A stretch of DNA of 54,233 nt from an uncultured Clostridia bacterium. GTDB lineage: Bacteria; Bacillota; Clostridia; Lachnospirales; CAG-274. The notes under the pieces were generated by a model. It did not search any database. It worked only from the letters and a program-made list of their open reading frames with translations, and was not told where the DNA came from. Location of the stretch: contig CANQDF010000015.1 of the NCBI GenBank assembly GCA_947591605.1, positions 1 through 54,233 on the forward strand. The letters run 5' to 3'. Below, piece by piece: positions 1-7,622 of the stretch. The first letter of the stretch is position 1; each line of letters begins with the position of its first letter. The position numbers were made by a program, and so were the translations under genes.

Positions 1-122
1 TCACTTCCGCCGAGGAAAAGAGGGAGTGTCGAGCGATAGCGAGGCGCGAATCTCTTTGTACTTTGTGAAAAAATGCAGGAAATGCAAGCATTTCCTGCAA
101 GCGTGTCGACTTTTTCGACGCG
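1..122 (+). repeat. Interspersed hairpin repeat, copy 1 (cut by window edge)
   Basis: This is the 3' part of the repeat family seen at about ten places in the window. It matches the copy at 20879-21194 almost base for base from the first base of the window. Visible modules are the AAAGAG...CTCTTT stem, the GCAGGAAATGC/GCATTTCCTGC hairpin (74-97) and the end hairpin around GTCGA-CTTTT-TCGAC. The copy ends about 60 bases before pepD and may lie in its leader. Confidence 0.85.
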
Positions 123-183
123 CAGAACCGCATTATTGCGGTATAATAAAAACAATAACAGCACAACTGTAGGAGGTAATTTT

Positions 184-1626
184 ATGGATATGGATAAATT
201 AAGCTGCAAAAGAGTTTTGTACTGGTTTGAGCAGATAAGCAAAATACCCAGAGGCTCCGGCAATGAAAAGGCGATAAGCGATATGCTGTATGCCTTTGCT
301 GCGGACAGGGGTCTTTACGCAAGGCAGGACGAAAAAAACAATATTATCATAAAAAAGCCTGCCTCCGAAGGTATGGAGGACGTGCCGCCGATACTTATCC
401 AGGGGCACATGGATATGGTGTGTGAAAAGCTGCCCGATACCGTACACAACTTTGATGTCGACCCGGTAAAGGTTATATACGAGGACGGCTTTATACATGC
501 GGACGGCACCACGCTTGGCGCCGATGACGGCATTGCCGTGGCGTATGCACTTGCCATGCTTGAGGATGACAGTATGGTTCACCCTGCGCTTGAAGTGCTT
601 ATAACCACCGATGAGGAGGTAGGCATGGGAGGCGCCGAGGCGGCCGACTGCTCCGATTTAAGCGCAAAGCGTGTTATCAACATAGATTCCGAGGACGAGG
701 GAGTGTTTACCGTAGGCTGTGCAGGCGGTATGAAGACCCTGTCCGTCCTAACCGTGGACTACGAGCCCACGGGTGAAAGAGAGGGACTCAGGCTCAGCAT
801 AGGCGGGCTTATGGGCGGTCATTCGGGCGTGGACATCTCAAAGGAAAGAGCCAATGCCAACAAACTGCTTGCAAGGGTTTTGTATGAACTGGACGAAAAA
901 ATGGACATCAGGGCTGCATGTATCTACGGCGGCGCAAAGGACAATGCCATACCAAGGGATGCAGGCTGCTTTATTGCTTTAAGACCCGGCGGAACGGAGG
1001 GTGCGCAAAAGCTCTTGAAGGAAACGGAGCATATGCTCAACAAGGAGTTTTCGGCACAAAAGGAGGCCATATCCATAACCCTTAAGCCTTGCCCCGGGGA
1101 GGAAAAGGTGTTTACCCATGCCGACCTTAAAAAGCTTTTATCCGTAATTATGCTTATGCCAAACGGCGTGCTTGCCATGGATACACGGCTTAATATGCCC
1201 GAAACCTCAAACAATCTGGGCGTTATAAAAACGGAGGGTGACAAGGTGACGCTCACCTGTGCGGTGCGCAGCGCAGTTATAAGCCGCAAATATGCGGTCT
1301 ATAAGCAGATAAAGGCTCTTACGGAGCTTGCAGGCGGAACCTGCTCCTATAACGGCAATTATCCTGCGTGGGAATACAGGTCGGAAAGCGAGCTTGTAAA
1401 GCAGGCTGTAACCATATTTGAGAAGCAGTACGGCAGAAAGCCTGTGCTTGAAACCATACATGCAGGGCTTGAATGCGGTCTGCTCGGTGAAAAAATGCCG
1501 GGCAGCGAGTTTATAAGCATAGGCCCCGATATACACGATATACACACTCCAAAGGAGAGGGCGGATATTGCCTCGGTGGAGAGGACATGGCAGTTTATTA
1601 AAAGGCTTGTTGCCGAGCTTGTATAA
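184..1626 (+). CDS. pepD: PepD-type aminoacyl-histidine dipeptidase (M20 family)
   Basis: Cytosolic zinc dipeptidase of 480 residues, the usual length for PepD (Xaa-His dipeptidase), which releases amino acids from short peptides. The metal-binding signatures are in order: HMDMVCEK with His75 and Asp77, GADDG near 112-116, and TDEEVGM with Glu144/145, all typical of peptidase family M20/M28 metal sites. The start chosen is ATG 184 behind the strong site AGGAGG. An upstream in-frame ATG at 73 lies inside the repeat element and would add 37 unrelated residues. The gene stands alone, and the NSS transporter that follows could import the products or substrates of peptide breakdown, which is only inference. 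Confidence 0.93.
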   Translation: MDMDKLSCKRVLYWFEQISKIPRGSGNEKAISDMLYAFAADRGLYARQDEKNNIIIKKPASEGMEDVPPILIQGHMDMVCEKLPDTVHNFDVDPVKVIYEDGFIHADGTTLGADDGIAVAYALAMLEDDSMVHPALEVLITTDEEVGMGGAEAADCSDLSAKRVINIDSEDEGVFTVGCAGGMKTLSVLTVDYEPTGEREGLRLSIGGLMGGHSGVDISKERANANKLLARVLYELDEKMDIRAACIYGGAKDNAIPRDAGCFIALRPGGTEGAQKLLKETEHMLNKEFSAQKEAISITLKPCPGEEKVFTHADLKKLLSVIMLMPNGVLAMDTRLNMPETSNNLGVIKTEGDKVTLTCAVRSAVISRKYAVYKQIKALTELAGGTCSYNGNYPAWEYRSESELVKQAVTIFEKQYGRKPVLETIHAGLECGLLGEKMPGSEFISIGPDIHDIHTPKERADIASVERTWQFIKRLVAELV

Positions 1627-1703
1627 ATTGTATGTATTTTATATTGACCGTATTTTTTTAAAATGATATAATACAGTATTATGTCATAAATACCGACAAA
1701 AAA

Positions 1704-1783
1704 ATCATCTTTTGGAAAATAGCGTAACCACGGGACGAGCTTCATTATGAAAAAAATGAATGAAATGCGTGCATTTCATTCAG
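1704..1783 (+). repeat. Interspersed hairpin repeat, copy 2 (degenerate)
   Basis: A shortened copy that keeps the 'agcgtaaccacggg' module and a hairpin GAATGAAATGC/GCATTTCATTC. Relative to the more common GCAGGAAATGC/GCATTTCCTGC hairpin, both arms have changed together. The hairpin ends directly against the AGGAGG ribosome binding site of the next gene, so it forms that gene's leader. Confidence 0.7.
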
Positions 1784-1792
1784 GAGGATATT

Positions 1793-3178
1793 ATGGAAAA
1801 AACCGACAAAAAACCTAAAAATACCACAGAGAGGGCAGCCTTTTCAAGTAAGCTGGGCTATGTGCTTGCTACGGCGGGTTCAGCCGTAGGCCTTGGCAAC
1901 ATATGGCGTTTTCCGTATCTTACGGCAAAATACGGCGGCGGTATATTTTTGCTTGTATACCTGATACTTATGGTCACCTTTGGCTATGCCTTAATGGTGT
2001 CGGAAACTGCATTGGGCAGGATGACGGGCAAAAGCCCCATAGGAGCCTTTGAGAGCTTTGGCAGCACGCTGCCGTTCAAGCTTGCGGGCAGGATAAATGC
2101 GGCAATACCCATGCTTATACTGTCGTATTACTGCGTAATAGGCGGATGGGTGGCCAAATACCTTTACGAGTATATTATAGGCGGCACCGAGGCTGCTGCG
2201 GCAGACGGATATTTTAACGGGTTTATTGCTTCGGGCGTCGGTGTGGAGTTTTGGTTTGTGATTTTCGGCATAATGGTTATGTCGGTCATAATTATGGGTG
2301 TCAATAAGGGCATTGAAAGGGTGTCGGTGTTTATGATGCCCGTGCTTATTGTGCTTGCGGTTTTTATATCCCTGTATTCGGTTACCCGTCCGGGAGCGAT
2401 CGAGGGCGTAAAGTATATGTTTGTACCCAACTTTGACCATTTTTCCATGATGACGGTCGTAGCCGCAATGGGGCAGATGTTTTACTCTCTGTCTATTGCT
2501 ATGGGCATTTTGTATACCTACGGCTCGTATCTGGGCAAGGATGTCGATATAGAAAGATCCACAAAGCAGGTCGAGGTTTTTGATACCGCAATAGCGGTAC
2601 TTTCCGGGCTGATGATAATACCTGCGGTCTTTGCCTTTTCTGGCGGAGGCGATACGCTGCAGTCGGGCCCGTCGCTTATGTTTGTCACCATACCTAAGGT
2701 GTTTGCAAGCATGGGCTTTGGCAGGGCTGCGGGCATATTGTTCTTTTTGCTTGTGCTTTTTGCGGCGCTTACCAGTGCAATTTCCCTTGCGGAGGTCGTT
2801 GTTTCCACCTTCCGGGATCAGCTTGGATGGGGGAGGGTCAAAAGCACTGCCGTTACCGCAGCCGTTATGCTTGTTTTGGGTACGTTTTCGGCTCTGGGCT
2901 TCAATGCGCTTGATTTTGTAAGCATATTGGGTATGTCCGTGCTGGATTTTTTGGATTTTCTTACAAACTCGGTCATGATGCCCGTTGCGGCTATTGCCAC
3001 CTGTATACTTGTGGTAAGGGTGGCAGGCATAGACAGGGTAGCCGAGGAGATAGAAATTTCGTCACAGTTTAAAAGGCGCAAAATGTATACATGGTTTATG
3101 AAGTATCTCTCCGTAGCCTGTATGGCGGTGATACTTGTAAGCTCAATTGCAAATGCCTTTGGCTGGATAAAGATGTAA
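1793..3178 (+). CDS. Sodium-dependent NSS-family amino acid/neurotransmitter-type transporter
   Basis: Integral membrane symporter of 461 residues in the neurotransmitter:sodium symporter (SNF) family, which takes up amino acids or related amines with Na+. The N-terminus carries the family hallmark AGSAVGLGNIWRFPY in helix 1, the unwound sodium and substrate site. About eleven hydrophobic helices follow, ending near residue 460, as in the 11-helix bacterial members such as Tyt1. The start is ATG 1793, nine bases after AGGAGG; an ATG at 1760 lies in repeat DNA. The substrate cannot be read from sequence. The small gene at 3194 follows after 15 bases and is probably co-transcribed. Confidence 0.92.
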   Translation: MEKTDKKPKNTTERAAFSSKLGYVLATAGSAVGLGNIWRFPYLTAKYGGGIFLLVYLILMVTFGYALMVSETALGRMTGKSPIGAFESFGSTLPFKLAGRINAAIPMLILSYYCVIGGWVAKYLYEYIIGGTEAAAADGYFNGFIASGVGVEFWFVIFGIMVMSVIIMGVNKGIERVSVFMMPVLIVLAVFISLYSVTRPGAIEGVKYMFVPNFDHFSMMTVVAAMGQMFYSLSIAMGILYTYGSYLGKDVDIERSTKQVEVFDTAIAVLSGLMIIPAVFAFSGGGDTLQSGPSLMFVTIPKVFASMGFGRAAGILFFLLVLFAALTSAISLAEVVVSTFRDQLGWGRVKSTAVTAAVMLVLGTFSALGFNALDFVSILGMSVLDFLDFLTNSVMMPVAAIATCILVVRVAGIDRVAEEIEISSQFKRRKMYTWFMKYLSVACMAVILVSSIANAFGWIKM

Positions 3179-3193
3179 GACGGGGTGATCTGT

Positions 3194-3427
3194 ATGAATA
3201 AATATGAAGAGATTATAATGGACAGAGCATATCAATCCTATGTAACGGGAGGAGATACATATTCCTTTACCTATCCGGACGGTAAAAAGGCGTTTGAAAG
3301 GCCTCTTTACGAGGAGGCTATAAAAAAACTTGAGGCTGACGGTATGCTTGTTGTCGCATCCCTTGGCGAAAAGCGTGTAAGGCTCAGGCTTACCGACAAG
3401 GGCATAGACTTTGGAAACAGGCAATAA
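3194..3427 (+). CDS. Small winged-helix-like protein, unknown function
   Basis: A 77-residue charged protein with no signal peptide or membrane segment. Its second half, EEAIKKLEADGMLVVASLGEKRVRLRLTDKG split over a helix, a hairpin and 'LTDKG', resembles the recognition helix and wing of a small winged-helix domain, but no family is certain. Start ATG 3194 follows GGGGTGA at good spacing. It sits 15 bases behind the NSS transporter and probably shares its transcript. Its last codons and stop overlap a fragment of the interspersed repeat, so the original 3' end may have been replaced by repeat sequence. Confidence 0.6.
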   Translation: MNKYEEIIMDRAYQSYVTGGDTYSFTYPDGKKAFERPLYEEAIKKLEADGMLVVASLGEKRVRLRLTDKGIDFGNRQ

Positions 3428-3467
3428 ATGCAAGCATTTCCTGCAAACGTGTTTCGACACACTTTTC
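3424..3467 (+). repeat. Interspersed hairpin repeat, copy 3 (right-end fragment)
   Basis: Only the last part of the repeat is present: half of the GCATTTCCTGC hairpin, then 'aaacgtg' and the end hairpin GTGTTTCGACACAC. It overlaps the stop codon of the preceding small gene. Confidence 0.7.
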
Positions 3468-3540
3468 AATTTTTCCTTTGTATACATATTAGATAATATT
3501 AAACTTGCCGAAAAAAAGTCAAAAAAATTTAAAAAAAGTA

Positions 3541-3569
3541 TTGAAATTGTATATTTGCAGGTGTATAAT
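3541..3569 (+). promoter_or_regulatory. Sigma-A-type promoter of the pilus operon
   Basis: TTGAAA at 3541-3546, a 17-base spacer and a perfect TATAAT at 3564-3569. It lies 63 bases before the coiled-coil gene and is the only good promoter I see between the repeat fragment and the pilus genes. Confidence 0.7.
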
Positions 3570-3631
3570 ATTTACAAGTGAATGTAGCTTTGTTGCGTGC
3601 AATTTTGCCTGCGTTGCCTCCGGGAGGGTTG

Positions 3632-3907
3632 ATGTCCGTGACGGATAAGGAACTTAAAAAACTTAAAAGGGCGGATCTGCTTGAAATGCTCCTGGATGTT
3701 ACCAAAGAGGCGGAGGAACTTAAAGCAAAGCTTGCCGAGGCTGAGGCTAAGCTTGCACAAAGGGATATTGCAATAAATACCTCCGGTTCCGTTGCAGAGG
3801 CTGCGCTTAAGCTAAACGGCGTTTTCGAGGCGGCGCAAAAGGCTGCCGACCAATACCTTGAAAACGTTATGCACAAGGCTCCCGGGGAGGGATGCCAAGG
3901 TGAATAA
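3632..3907 (+). CDS. Small coiled-coil protein at head of pilus operon
   Basis: A 91-residue soluble protein. Residues about 5-50 are a Leu/Glu/Lys/Ala heptad pattern (DKELKKLKRADLLEML, then EEAEELKAKLAEAEAKLA-type repeats) that should form a coiled coil, followed by an amphipathic stretch with VFEAAQKAADQYLENV. I know no assigned function. Start ATG 3632 follows GGGAGGG; an earlier ATG at 3578 lacks a site. Its stop overlaps the GTG start of the signal peptidase gene by eight bases, which means coupled translation and suggests a role alongside pilin export or assembly. Confidence 0.7.
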   Translation: MSVTDKELKKLKRADLLEMLLDVTKEAEELKAKLAEAEAKLAQRDIAINTSGSVAEAALKLNGVFEAAQKAADQYLENVMHKAPGEGCQGE

Positions 3908-4499
3908 AAAAACAAAAAAACGTTATACGGAGCTGCCTACCGCCTCCCAGCTTGAGGCGGAGCTTAAACGGGTAAGGCGCAAAGGCTCTCCCTCAATGAG
4001 GAACATAGTTTTTACCCTGCTTATATCCGTTTGTGCAATTGCCGCATTGCTTACGCTGGTTATGCCTGTTTTGCAGATATACGGCAGTTCAATGGCTCCA
4101 ACCCTCAATAACGGGGACGTATGTATATCGTTTAAGGGAGGTAACTGTAACAGAGGGGATATTATAGCTTTTTATTTTAATAACAAAATACTCGTTAAGC
4201 GTGTAATTGCCTTGCCGGGTGATGTTGTGGATATGGATTCCGACGGCAATGTTTATATCAATTATAATTTGCTCGATGAACCTTATCTTACCCAAAAGGC
4301 ACACGGCGAGTGTGATGCTGTTTTACCGTATACGGTGCCGGAGTCAAGGTACTTTGTAATGGGTGATAACAGGGCTGCTTCGGTTGATTCACGCAGCATT
4401 GCCGTTGGCTGTGTTGCGGAGGAACAGATCGTAGGCAGGCTGGCTTGCCGTATATGGCCGCCCTCGGGGTTTGGCACTTTGACAGCGGACAGCAATTAA
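3900..4499 (+). CDS. Signal peptidase I
   Basis: Membrane-anchored serine/lysine peptidase that removes signal peptides from exported proteins; 199 residues. One membrane helix lies at about 35-58. The catalytic serine is in GSSMAPTL (Ser64) and the general-base lysine in ILVKRVIALPGD (Lys100). The downstream MGDNRAASVDSR box is also present, so all three family motifs are intact. Start is GTG 3900, overlapping the previous gene. A long basic cytoplasmic N-terminus (residues 1-34) precedes the helix. Because it is the gene before the pilin in the same operon, it is probably the enzyme dedicated to, or boosting, pilin processing; that specificity is inference. Confidence 0.92.
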   Translation: MNKKTKKRYTELPTASQLEAELKRVRRKGSPSMRNIVFTLLISVCAIAALLTLVMPVLQIYGSSMAPTLNNGDVCISFKGGNCNRGDIIAFYFNNKILVKRVIALPGDVVDMDSDGNVYINYNLLDEPYLTQKAHGECDAVLPYTVPESRYFVMGDNRAASVDSRSIAVGCVAEEQIVGRLACRIWPPSGFGTLTADSN

Positions 4500-4542
4500 A
4501 AAGCGATTGTCTTTACAGGCTGTGTATGCAGCAAAATACGTC

Positions 4543-4557
4543 TATAAAGGGGGGGGG
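4543..4557 (+). promoter_or_regulatory. TATAAA box abutting a run of nine G, pilin leader
   Basis: TATAAA at 4543-4548 is followed directly by nine consecutive G residues (4549-4557), in the 112-base gap before the pilin gene. No convincing -35 box lies 17 bases upstream, so it may be leader rather than promoter. A homopolymeric G run at such a position is the usual form of a slipped-strand phase-variation site. Confidence 0.45.
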
Positions 4558-4611
4558 TACTCTCCCGATAAAAATATTAAATTTTATAAAAAGAGAGGAG
4601 AATAGACGGGT

Positions 4612-6603
4612 ATGAAAAAGTTAACTAAAATTTTAAGCCTTTCATTGGCATTTATGCTTTCACTTGCAACGGCGATACCTACGGTATCTGTTGGGGCTGC
4701 TTCTGATCCTGGCACGGGAAGCATAACTATCAAATCATACAAAGCAAACAACGATATGGGAAGTACACTTGTCGATGGAAAGTTGAATGGCAGAACCTTT
4801 GTTGCTTATCGTATACTTAATGGTGAAACTGCCGACGGTACTCATGTTGGATACACTATTCCGGCAGCAATGAAGAAATTTTATCAGGAATGGGATTGGG
4901 AACTCCAGGCTCCTAATACCAGCATAACCCCGGCAGCAGCAAGCAATATGTTGCGTATTGCAGAAGTTGATGATGTAAGCACAAGTCAGCAGCCTGTTGT
5001 ACAGAATGATAATGTTATAAGCGATATTGACATTATTAAGGCTATTGCAAGCCTTGACAGTCAGGTTCAGTTTGTAGGACCTGTGGAAAGCTCCGACAGC
5101 GATATAATGCTTATGAGTGATATTATCGGTAGTGGAGAGGATGAGGATGCTTTCAGAGAGGCTGTTTTGGAACATCTTAACGGATCGGGTGAAACCAGTA
5201 AGGAGCTTTATGCTTTTGCAAACAGCGCTTTGGTTTATGCGGAAAAAGCTGCGAAAGACGCTAGATTTAGTACTGACTTTATTGAATATAAAGTCACAGC
5301 GGGAACAGATGCAAGTACTGTTACGTTCGAAAATCTTCCATATGGCTACTATGTAGTAGGAGAAAAGACCGGTGACAAACTCGGCGAAGCCATTACCACT
5401 GCTCTGCTTACGGCTGTTCATACCGATACAGGTGTTGAAATTGTAACCAAGGATGTAGCGCCTACGGTAAATAAGTCTATAACCGAGGGTGAAGATCATT
5501 CTCTCAGTGAAGGAAAAGAAGTGAATTCGGCTGAGATCGGCGATATTGTTAACTTCAAAATTGTAGCTAACTTACCTGATGTACAGGGCTATACAAGCTA
5601 TACATATAAGGTTGAGGATACATTTAGTGTCGGTCTTACTTACAATAATGATGCTGTAGCATATTATTATACTGACACTGATGTATCCACTGAGTCCGCT
5701 ACGCCTATTCCTACGGATAAGTATACAGCTACTCTTGTTGGTCAGGTGCTTACAATAAATTTTGACGGTGATTGGATACTTGAGAACGGTATAGATGGTC
5801 TTGCAAACACACATAAGCATGAAACTTCATCCAGCGGTTCATCCAGTTCAACCTCTTCAACCGCTGCAAATAATATAAAAATACCTTATATTGTTATTAC
5901 ATATTCGGCAAAAGTAAACGATCAGGCAAAATTTGAGAATACAAATACTGTAAAGGTGATATATTCAAATGAGCCGGGTCATGTAGAGGGTGATGGTGGT
6001 GAAGGACATGATGGAACAGAAAAAACACCTCCCGATGAAACAAAAACATATGTTTATGCTGTAAATCTTATCAAAACAGGTTATGATTCGGGTTTACCAT
6101 TAAATATAAAATACCTTGAAGGTGCTAAGTTTAAATTAAAAAATGAAGATGGACTATATGCAAACCTTCATGAATCAAGTGGTGTTTACAGTCTTGACCC
6201 TGTTACCCCATGGAACTCTACCGGAACAGATATTACTTCAGTCGGTACAGCAACCGGTGTAAAGATTATGGGATTGGATGTAGGTACCTATGCTTTTGTG
6301 GAAACAGAGGCTCCGGGTGGCTATGAACCTGTAAGCGGTGATATAGAATTTACAATAAGTGTAAGCGAGAATAAGTATGATAGTCCTAAATTTGAAGAGG
6401 GTTCTGATGATTCTTCGCTTGTAACTGTAGATCCTGTAGTAACAGACGGTGTGGGTAAAATTACAGTTGAAAACATTGTTGACGGTTTACTCCCAGGTAC
6501 AGGCGGTGTCGGCAGAGTTATGGTATACGCATTAGGCTCGATACTTGTACTTGGTGCAGCAGTGCTCTTTGTTTTAAAAAGGCGTAGCGGTAAAAACGCA
6601 TAA
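4612..6603 (+). CDS. Major LPxTG pilin, SpaA/isopeptide type
   Basis: Secreted, cell-wall-linked shaft pilin of 663 residues. It has a signal peptide (about 1-30, ending VGAA), an N-terminal pilin domain, a central immunoglobulin-like region with a Ser-rich loop near 405-417, and a C-terminal Cna-B-like domain with the E-box FVETEAPGGY near 562-571. A Lys-containing motif (YAVNLIKTG, near 480-488) could be the sortase linkage site. The sorting signal is LPGTG at 627-631, then a hydrophobic helix and KRRSGKNA. Self-forming Lys-Asn isopeptide bonds are expected for the family. The class C sortase that polymerises it is next in the operon. Codon third positions are clearly more A/T-rich than in neighbours, which could mean high expression or separate origin. 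Confidence 0.92.
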   Translation: MKKLTKILSLSLAFMLSLATAIPTVSVGAASDPGTGSITIKSYKANNDMGSTLVDGKLNGRTFVAYRILNGETADGTHVGYTIPAAMKKFYQEWDWELQAPNTSITPAAASNMLRIAEVDDVSTSQQPVVQNDNVISDIDIIKAIASLDSQVQFVGPVESSDSDIMLMSDIIGSGEDEDAFREAVLEHLNGSGETSKELYAFANSALVYAEKAAKDARFSTDFIEYKVTAGTDASTVTFENLPYGYYVVGEKTGDKLGEAITTALLTAVHTDTGVEIVTKDVAPTVNKSITEGEDHSLSEGKEVNSAEIGDIVNFKIVANLPDVQGYTSYTYKVEDTFSVGLTYNNDAVAYYYTDTDVSTESATPIPTDKYTATLVGQVLTINFDGDWILENGIDGLANTHKHETSSSGSSSSTSSTAANNIKIPYIVITYSAKVNDQAKFENTNTVKVIYSNEPGHVEGDGGEGHDGTEKTPPDETKTYVYAVNLIKTGYDSGLPLNIKYLEGAKFKLKNEDGLYANLHESSGVYSLDPVTPWNSTGTDITSVGTATGVKIMGLDVGTYAFVETEAPGGYEPVSGDIEFTISVSENKYDSPKFEEGSDDSSLVTVDPVVTDGVGKITVENIVDGLLPGTGGVGRVMVYALGSILVLGAAVLFVLKRRSGKNA

Positions 6604-6650
6604 TAACCGTAAAAACCAAAACATTTAAGCTTTATTTATCAATATTTATC

Positions 6651-6676
6651 ATTGAGGGAGCATAAGCTCCCTCAAT
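6651..6676 (+). terminator. Perfect hairpin between pilin and sortase (likely partial terminator)
   Basis: ATTGAGGGAGC and GCTCCCTCAAT form an 11-bp perfect stem with a four-base loop. No U-tract follows (GGTTAATATG), so it should weaken or process, not fully stop, transcription and give more pilin than sortase mRNA. Confidence 0.6.
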
Positions 6677-6703
6677 GGTTAATATGCGTTTGTATAATAC
6701 TCA

Positions 6704-6775
6704 ATGCTTTTAAAATAATTATATACTTTTAAAAGCATCGATAATTATATAACCGTGAGAGTATAACCGTGAGAG
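6704..6775 (+). repeat. Inverted repeat and 14-bp tandem duplication at the sortase start
   Basis: ATGCTTTTAAAA (6704-6715) and TTTTAAAAGCAT (6727-6738) form a perfect 12-bp stem. Just after it, TATAACCGTGAGAG occurs twice in tandem (6748-6761 and 6762-6775), and the second copy supplies the GTG that opens the sortase reading frame. A TATAAT at 6693-6698 could be a -10 box but has no good -35. Confidence 0.6.
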
Positions 6776-7593
6776 TGGCGGTGTCCTTTATGAAGACAGA
6801 TATATATACAAAGCTGCTTGTGCTTATGTTTTTTATCGGCGTGGCGCTGCTTTTGTATCCTACGCTTGGTGATATGTACAGCACTTATACACAGTCAAAG
6901 GCTATCTCCGGATATGTCGAGGCTGTGGCGGCGCTCAGCGATGACGAGTACGAAAAAATGATAGAGGATGCCAAGGCATTTAATGCGGAGGTCATCTATC
7001 CCAAGGGTCATTATTCCGTCCTTACTCCCGAGGAAAAGGAGAGATATTTGTCTTTGCTCAACCTTACGGGCAGCGGCATGATGGGCTATGTGGATATACC
7101 CACCATAGATACCTCGCTTGCGGTTTATCACACAACGCAGGAAAAATTTTTGCAGATAGGTGCGGGGCACCTTGAGGCAACCTCCCTGCCTGTCGGCGGT
7201 GAAAATACTCATTGCTCTATCTCGGGTCACAGGGGCCTGGTTTCGGCAAAGCTCTTTACCAATCTTAATCAGCTTGTCGAGGGAGATATTTTTACCCTGC
7301 ATATACTGGAGGAAACACTTACCTATAGAGTAGACCAAATTAAGATAGTCCTGCCGGAATCCACCTCGGATGTGGATATTATTGACGGCGGCGATTACTG
7401 CACTCTTATAACCTGTACACCTTACGGTGTAAACACCCATAGGCTCCTTGTAAGGGGACATCGGGTGGAAAATATCGAGGATACCGCAAGGCGTATTCCC
7501 TCGGACGCAATGCTTATACAGCCTGTAATACTGCTGTCTATGCTTGCTGTGCCTATAATTGCATGTGTTATTTTGTGGACTGTTAAAGGCTGA
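6769..7593 (+). CDS. Class C (pilus-polymerising) sortase
   Basis: Membrane transpeptidase of up to 274 residues that cuts the LPxTG signal of the pilin and joins pilin subunits through lysine. An N-terminal helix (about 8-30) and a C-terminal helix (about 250-272) bracket the catalytic domain, the class C layout. Catalytic His is in SISGHRGL (near 153), Cys in TLITCTPYGVNTH (near 215) and Arg in RLLVRGHR (near 224). The start is uncertain: GTG 6769 lies in a tandem duplication with no clear ribosome site, and ATG 6790 (MKTDIYTKLL) is a good alternative. Its position directly after the major pilin supports it as the pilin polymerase. Confidence 0.92.
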   Translation: MRVAVSFMKTDIYTKLLVLMFFIGVALLLYPTLGDMYSTYTQSKAISGYVEAVAALSDDEYEKMIEDAKAFNAEVIYPKGHYSVLTPEEKERYLSLLNLTGSGMMGYVDIPTIDTSLAVYHTTQEKFLQIGAGHLEATSLPVGGENTHCSISGHRGLVSAKLFTNLNQLVEGDIFTLHILEETLTYRVDQIKIVLPESTSDVDIIDGGDYCTLITCTPYGVNTHRLLVRGHRVENIEDTARRIPSDAMLIQPVILLSMLAVPIIACVILWTVKG

Positions 7594-7622
7594 AAAAATT
7601 ATTTACCGAAAGGGTGAATTTA

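Noticed and set aside
73..183. N-terminal extension of PepD
   Set aside because: The extra 37 codons are repeat DNA, and a strong ribosome site precedes ATG 184.
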